A stretch of DNA of 9,338 nt from Candidatus Delongbacteria bacterium (GTDB lineage: Bacteria; CAIWAD01; BS150m-G50): the NCBI GenBank assembly GCA_016784425.1, contig JADHUQ010000092.1, positions 1-9,338 of the forward strand, written 5' to 3'. Positions within the stretch are counted from its first letter, which is position 1; the number at the start of each line of letters is the position of its first letter. This document shows positions 6,536-9,338 of the stretch, piece after piece. A model generated the notes under the pieces. It saw only the letters and a list, made by a program, of their open reading frames with translations, made no database searches and was not told where the DNA came from. The translations under genes and the position numbers were made by a program.

Positions 6536-6553
6536 AACTGGTGATGTCAGTTG
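6535..6553. promoter_or_regulatory. dyad next to the fliL promoter, possible operator
   Basis: CAACTG and CAGTTG form a perfect 6-bp dyad with a 7-bp centre, abutting the -24 box, followed outward by the small palindrome GTTG-T-CAAC (6550-6558). The flanking 6555-6605 is AT-rich (ATATATCTTC, AGTATAATAAAT). This layout could serve an activator or a DNA-bending protein, but the protein is unknown. The remainder of 6424-6634 contains no gene, and no clear terminator follows motB, so motAB transcripts may run into fliL. Confidence 0.4.
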
Positions 6554-6634
6554 TCAACATATATCTTCTTGTATTTCTTGTAGTTCAGCGAACAGTATAA
6601 TAAATGAGGTGGACTCTTCAGGGTAAATGCAGTC

Positions 6635-7384
6635 CTAGGGGGCAGTTTTTTCCGGTGAGATGAGGTTCAATTCAGGAAGCAATGGTGTTCTGGCAGTGGT
6701 TGCTTTCTCGATGAAAATCTCCACACGCCGATTACGGGCTTTGTTGCCGGCGGTCGTATTGGGTACCAACGGGTGGAATTCACCGTAACCCATGCTGGCC
6801 AGATTGCCGGGGGCAACCAGGTTGCGACGGTAGTAGTACTTCAGCACCGCCATGGAGCGGGCGGAGGAGAGTTCCCAGTTGGAGGGATAGAGTTCTGTGT
6901 GAATCGGTGTATTGTCGGTATGCCCTTCGATAATTACCCGCTCATGGGGATACTTGCTGATGATCAGCGCGATCTGGTCGAGCACCGGTGCGACCGCGAG
7001 CTTGAGTTCGGCTCTGGCCTCATCGAACAGGATGGGGCTCTTCAGCACAAAACGGATCCCCTTTTCATCCTGGTAGTAATCGGCCATACTCTCCAGACCC
7101 ATCACCTCCAGCATCTCGGTGAGTTCACCAATAGAGGTCTCCAGCTCCTGCTCCATATTCATGAACTCATCCATCGTGATGGGGGAGGTGCCGGTGTTGG
7201 GATCAAGGAAGCTGGTTCCCCCTTTGAGGGAACCGATCGCCTTACGGAATTTGATTCTTTCAGTTGTCGAGAATGAGACAATCAGCACGAAGAACACCAG
7301 CAGCAACGACATCAGATCGCCATAGGTGACAACCCACCCTGGCGCCATTATCTCATCGTCTACCTGTGGTTTGCGTTTGACCAT
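6635..7384 (-). CDS. motB: flagellar stator protein MotB
   Basis: MotB couples ion flow to rotation and anchors the stator to peptidoglycan. The 249-residue protein has a short basic N-terminus, one membrane helix (about 16-38) in PGWVVTYGDLMSLLLVFF, and the ion-carrying aspartate at D23. A plug/linker follows, then an OmpA-like peptidoglycan-binding domain (about 120-235) with VIIEGHTDNTPI, NWELSSARS and NKARNRRVEIF. The helix pattern DLMSLLLVFFVLIVSFS looks closer to sodium-type PomB than to E. coli MotB, but ion choice cannot be settled by sequence reading alone. The gene starts 2 nt after the motA stop (TAG-CC-ATG), with GAGGA as ribosome site, so translation is likely coupled. Confidence 0.96.
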   Translation of the reverse strand: MVKRKPQVDDEIMAPGWVVTYGDLMSLLLVFFVLIVSFSTTERIKFRKAIGSLKGGTSFLDPNTGTSPITMDEFMNMEQELETSIGELTEMLEVMGLESMADYYQDEKGIRFVLKSPILFDEARAELKLAVAPVLDQIALIISKYPHERVIIEGHTDNTPIHTELYPSNWELSSARSMAVLKYYYRRNLVAPGNLASMGYGEFHPLVPNTTAGNKARNRRVEIFIEKATTARTPLLPELNLISPEKTAP

Positions 7385-7386
7385 GG

Positions 7387-8148
7387 CTAATCCTCGCTGA
7401 CCCGCTTGCCGGGTGCCAGGAAAGTGTTGAGTTTGTCCTGGACGACACGGGGATTGTCACCGGACTGAATCGAAAGGATACCTTCCACCACCAACTCGCG
7501 GCGTTCCATCTCCTCTCTGTTACGGATGTCCAGTTTGCCAACCAGCGGTATCGCAAACAGGTTGGCGATAATAGCGCCATAAAAGGTGGTCACCAGGGCA
7601 TTGGCCATACCGATACCAATCTGGGAGGGATCATCGAGGGCCTGCAGCATCTGGATCAATCCGATCAGGGTACCAATCATACCGAAGGCGGGCGCATAGG
7701 TAGCGATACCTTTCAACAGTCCTTTACCCATCTGGTGACGGGAGTCGGAAGTAGCCAGATCGATCTCCAGAATTGTGCGGATAGTTTCAGGATCGGTGCC
7801 ATCAACCGCCAGTCGAATACCATCCCTCATGAAGTCATCCTCGATCACGGCAAGTTCCCGCTCGATAGCCAGAATCCCTTCCCGGCGGGCTTTCTCGGCG
7901 ATGCTGACAAGTTGACTGATGGTATCGACCGTACTGGGCGCCTTATGAAGAAAAGTCTTGGTGAGGACCGCCGGCATCCGTATCAGGTATTCAAACGGAA
8001 AATTCATGATAATCGATCCGGTCGTACCACCGATTACAATCAGCGCGGCACCAAAATCGAAGAAGAATCCCCAACCAGGACTCGAGAGGATGGCGCTCAT
8101 TACCAGGCCCCAGCCTACCAGCAGTCCGATGATTGTCGAGAGATCCAT
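7387..8148 (-). CDS. motA: flagellar stator protein MotA (PomA-like)
   Basis: MotA is the torque-generating stator subunit, five copies of which surround a MotB dimer. At 253 residues it is PomA-sized rather than the longer E. coli form. It has four membrane helices (about 3-20, 30-49, 148-170, 182-204) and a large cytoplasmic loop. R88/R89 and E96 in KARREGILAIE match the charged residues that engage FliG. The conserved prolines occur in YAPAFGMIGTLIGL (P153) and FAIP (P201). AGGTAGGAA supplies the ribosome site. The leader contains two hairpins, and a FliA-like promoter lies about 160 bp upstream. The location between flgE and motB follows the Firmicute/spirochaete/Desulfobacterota order, but without flbD. 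Confidence 0.96.
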   Translation of the reverse strand: MDLSTIIGLLVGWGLVMSAILSSPGWGFFFDFGAALIVIGGTTGSIIMNFPFEYLIRMPAVLTKTFLHKAPSTVDTISQLVSIAEKARREGILAIERELAVIEDDFMRDGIRLAVDGTDPETIRTILEIDLATSDSRHQMGKGLLKGIATYAPAFGMIGTLIGLIQMLQALDDPSQIGIGMANALVTTFYGAIIANLFAIPLVGKLDIRNREEMERRELVVEGILSIQSGDNPRVVQDKLNTFLAPGKRVSED

Positions 8149-8196
8149 TTCCTACCTGTCGTTCGGCTGAAAAACAGCATCCTGTACTACGGCAAT

Positions 8197-8226
8197 GATT
8201 GCAGGCAATCGACAGCCGACTGTCGA
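8197..8226 (-). promoter_or_regulatory. paired hairpins in the motA leader
   Basis: Two small perfect hairpins lie back to back 48-78 bp upstream of the motA start. One is GATTG-CCTG-CAATC (8197-8210). The other is TCGACAG-TCGG-CTGTCGA (8209-8226), with a 7-bp stem and a tetraloop. They share two bases, so they compete slightly if folded as RNA. No T tract follows. They could act as an mRNA stability element or operator; no known riboswitch is recognised. Confidence 0.45.
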
Positions 8227-8308
8227 ATCGGTTCCTGGTGATATAGCGCTACAGGTGTAAAGCCCGGTTTTATTGCCGATTGAGTCGTACTCTTGCTATC
8301 CATATCTA

Positions 8309-8335
8309 TTATCGGGGATTTTTGAAAATACTCAA
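8309..8335 (-). promoter_or_regulatory. possible sigma-28 (FliA) promoter of motAB
   Basis: The minus strand reads TTGAGTAT-N11-CCCGATAA. Against the FliA consensus TAAAGTTT-N11-GCCGATAA, the -10 matches 7 of 8 and the -35 matches 5 of 8, at exact spacing. FliA control of motAB is standard in enteric bacteria. Transcription would begin near 8300 and give a leader of about 150 nt containing the paired hairpins. Confidence 0.5.
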
Positions 8336-8390
8336 ACTATTAACGCAGTTTTGACAAGGCGTAGAGCTGAAATAAAATGTTGCACTGAGT

Positions 8391-8453
8391 CCTGTTACTG
8401 AAAAAGCAGCGGCAGCCGAGCAATCCCATCGCTGAAGTCGCCTCAGTAACGGG
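8391..8453 (-). other. nested inverted repeats in the flgE-motA gap
   Basis: The outer arms (8391-8401 and 8443-8453) pair at 10 of 11 positions, with GTTACTGA/TCAGTAAC perfect. Inside them CAGCG (8407-8411) pairs with CGCTG (8430-8434). A 14-bp near-palindrome centred on ACCGGT lies about 20 bp further upstream in the minus-strand direction (8469-8482). It is plausibly a structured leader or spacer RNA. The 250 bp between this array-free part and motA contain no coding frame with recognisable similarity. In total 8149-8909 holds only these inverted repeats, the promoter candidate, the hairpins and the tandem array. Confidence 0.4.
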
Positions 8454-8592
8454 TAAACCCTGCCTGTTGCCGACCGGTCAGCTTTTGCCGTTGCTGAAAG
8501 TGGGGTTTTGGCGGGCGTGGAGAATATTGAGCAGCTGACTGCCACTTCTGAACTTGGATTACCTCTCCAGCACACTGTGCATCATGTTCACT

Positions 8593-8918
8593 GCCCGCAA
8601 AGTCCGGAACTTACCCAATCTCTTAGCGCTTCTCATCGCTTCCCACAAAACCAGGAACTGACCCTATACGTCTAGCGCTTCTCATCGCTTCCCACAAAAC
8701 CAAGAACTTACCTATACGTTTAGCGCTTCTCATCGCTTCCCACAAAGTCCTGAAATGCCTGGAGGGTTAGCGCTTCTCATCGCTTCCCGCAAAACCAGGA
8801 ACTTACCTATACGTTTAGCGCTTCTCATCGCTTCCCACAACACCGGAAACTGCCTGGAGGGTTAGCGCTTCTCATCGCTTCCCGCAAAACCAGGAACTTA
8901 CCTATACGTTTAGCGCTT
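8593..8918 (-). repeat. 48-bp tandem repeat array abutting and entering the flgE 3' end
   Basis: The block TAGCGCTTCTCATCGCTTCC is repeated at 8624, 8673, 8721, 8768, 8816 and 8863 (spacing 47-49 bp). A partial copy TAGCGCTT at 8911 forms the last codons and most of the stop of flgE, and a degenerate unit without the block lies at 8593-8623. The rest of each unit comes in two forms. Form A contains AACCAGGAACTTACCTATAC and form B ends GCCTGGAGGGT. From copy 3 the order is B-A-B-A, so a roughly 95-bp dimer has itself been duplicated. Spacers are related to one another and no cas genes are present, so this is not CRISPR. Confidence 0.92.
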
Positions 8919-9338
8919 TAGCATGATGGCTTCCTGCAGCACCTCGTCCGAAGTGCTGATCACCTTGGCGTTGGCCTGGAAACCCCGCTGGGCGATGATC
9001 ATTTCAGCAAATTCATTGGCGATATCAACATTGGAGCGTTCCAGATGCCCGGAGAGCACTTCGGTGTCAAAATTCAGACCAGCTTTCCCTAACTGCGCCG
9101 CCCCGGAGGAGGCGGTCTGTCGGAAGAGAGAATCACCGGTCTTCTCCAGACCCTGGGGATTGACAAACCGTGCCAGTCCTATCTGGGCCAGTATCCGGGT
9201 GATGCCGTTGGTATAGGTGCCGTTGATAATCCCCTCCGAGTCGATAGCCACCGAGTCAAGCAGCCCCATGGCATAACCATCCTGGGAAGCTGCTACCGTC
9301 GTAGTGGGGGAGGTGGTCTGGGTGATACCATCAAAGAG
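8910..9338 (-). CDS. flgE: flagellar hook protein FlgE (3' part, cut by window edge)
   Basis: FlgE is the subunit of the curved hook that joins rod to filament as a universal joint. The visible 142 codons are the C-terminal part and continue past base 9338. They show the family features: SQDGYAMGLLDS, GIINGTYTNG, LAQIGLARFVNPQGL and, at the end, SNVDIANEFAEMIIAQRGFQAN with SDEVLQEAIMLKR, the C-terminal coiled-coil D0 helix. FlgG and FlgF share the C-terminal pattern, but the YTNG/LAQIGLARF region and the LKR ending point to FlgE. The stop TAA follows AAG CGC, and this nonamer is itself the first part of the repeat unit that extends downstream. Confidence 0.9.
   Translation of the reverse strand, partial: LFDGITQTTSPTTTVAASQDGYAMGLLDSVAIDSEGIINGTYTNGITRILAQIGLARFVNPQGLEKTGDSLFRQTASSGAAQLGKAGLNFDTEVLSGHLERSNVDIANEFAEMIIAQRGFQANAKVISTSDEVLQEAIMLKR

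Noticed and set aside
6605..6634. Terminator after motB
   Set aside because: A GGACT/AGTCC pair exists, but the stem is 5 bp with a 15-nt loop and no T tract follows.
8401..8520. Cyclic-di-GMP (GEMM) riboswitch upstream of motA
   Set aside because: GGCAA and GGCTGCC-like fragments occur, but the conserved GACGCAAAGCC core and the GNRA-capped stem are missing.
8309..8575. 88-residue minus-strand reading frame in the flgE-motA gap, considered as flbD or a small gene
   Set aside because: No FlbD-like sequence, no clear ribosome site, composition not protein-like, and it overlaps the promoter candidate and inverted repeats.
8593..8918. CRISPR array
   Set aside because: Repeat spacing is regular, but the between-repeat sequences are copies of only two related types, and no cas gene is present.

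Overview
All supported genes lie on the minus strand. Read in their own direction (from base 9338 down to 1), they are: the 3' end of flgE (flagellar hook protein), a 760-bp gene-free stretch that includes a 48-bp tandem repeat array, motA-motB (stator), a short regulatory gap, the export/switch run fliL-fliM-fliN(FliY type)-fliO-fliP-fliQ-fliR, a gap with a terminator-like hairpin, then tRNA-Ala(CGC), the small signal recognition particle RNA (ffs) and the 5' part of dnaX (DNA polymerase III gamma/tau).

The organism is a motile bacterium, most likely diderm, but probably not an enterobacterial or pseudomonad type. The order flgE-motA-motB-fliL-fliM-fliN-fliO-fliP-fliQ-fliR is the one I associate with Firmicutes, spirochaetes and Desulfobacterota/Desulfuromonadota. 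FliN carries an N-terminal CheC-like region, like FliY. The DnaX sequence (GASNNSV, FATTEIHK, SRCQRFDFHRI) differs clearly from E. coli DnaX. The SRP RNA is the short 4.5S-like form and the tRNA gene does not encode CCA. Desulfobacterota-like or FCB-group relatives fit best. This is an inference, and the phylum cannot be fixed by eye.

Together the flagellar genes supply hook, stator (MotA/MotB), C-ring (FliM, FliN/Y), the stator-associated protein FliL, and the export gate (FliO assembly factor, FliP, FliQ, FliR). Two promoter candidates fit flagellar logic: a good sigma-54-type -24/-12 element ahead of fliL, with a dyad directly upstream, and a weaker FliA (sigma-28)-like element ahead of motA. 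The small gene flbD, often found between flgE and motA, is absent, and flhB/flhA do not follow fliR.

The most unusual parts are non-coding. A 48-bp tandem array has its repeat phase coinciding with the last codons and stop of flgE. Three 55-bp direct repeats, each with a Shine-Dalgarno-like GGAG, fill the leader of fliN inside an otherwise tightly packed operon. In a tRNA-Ala/SRP RNA/dnaX cassette, the two RNAs are only 2 nt apart and the SRP RNA end stem doubles as the terminator in front of dnaX.
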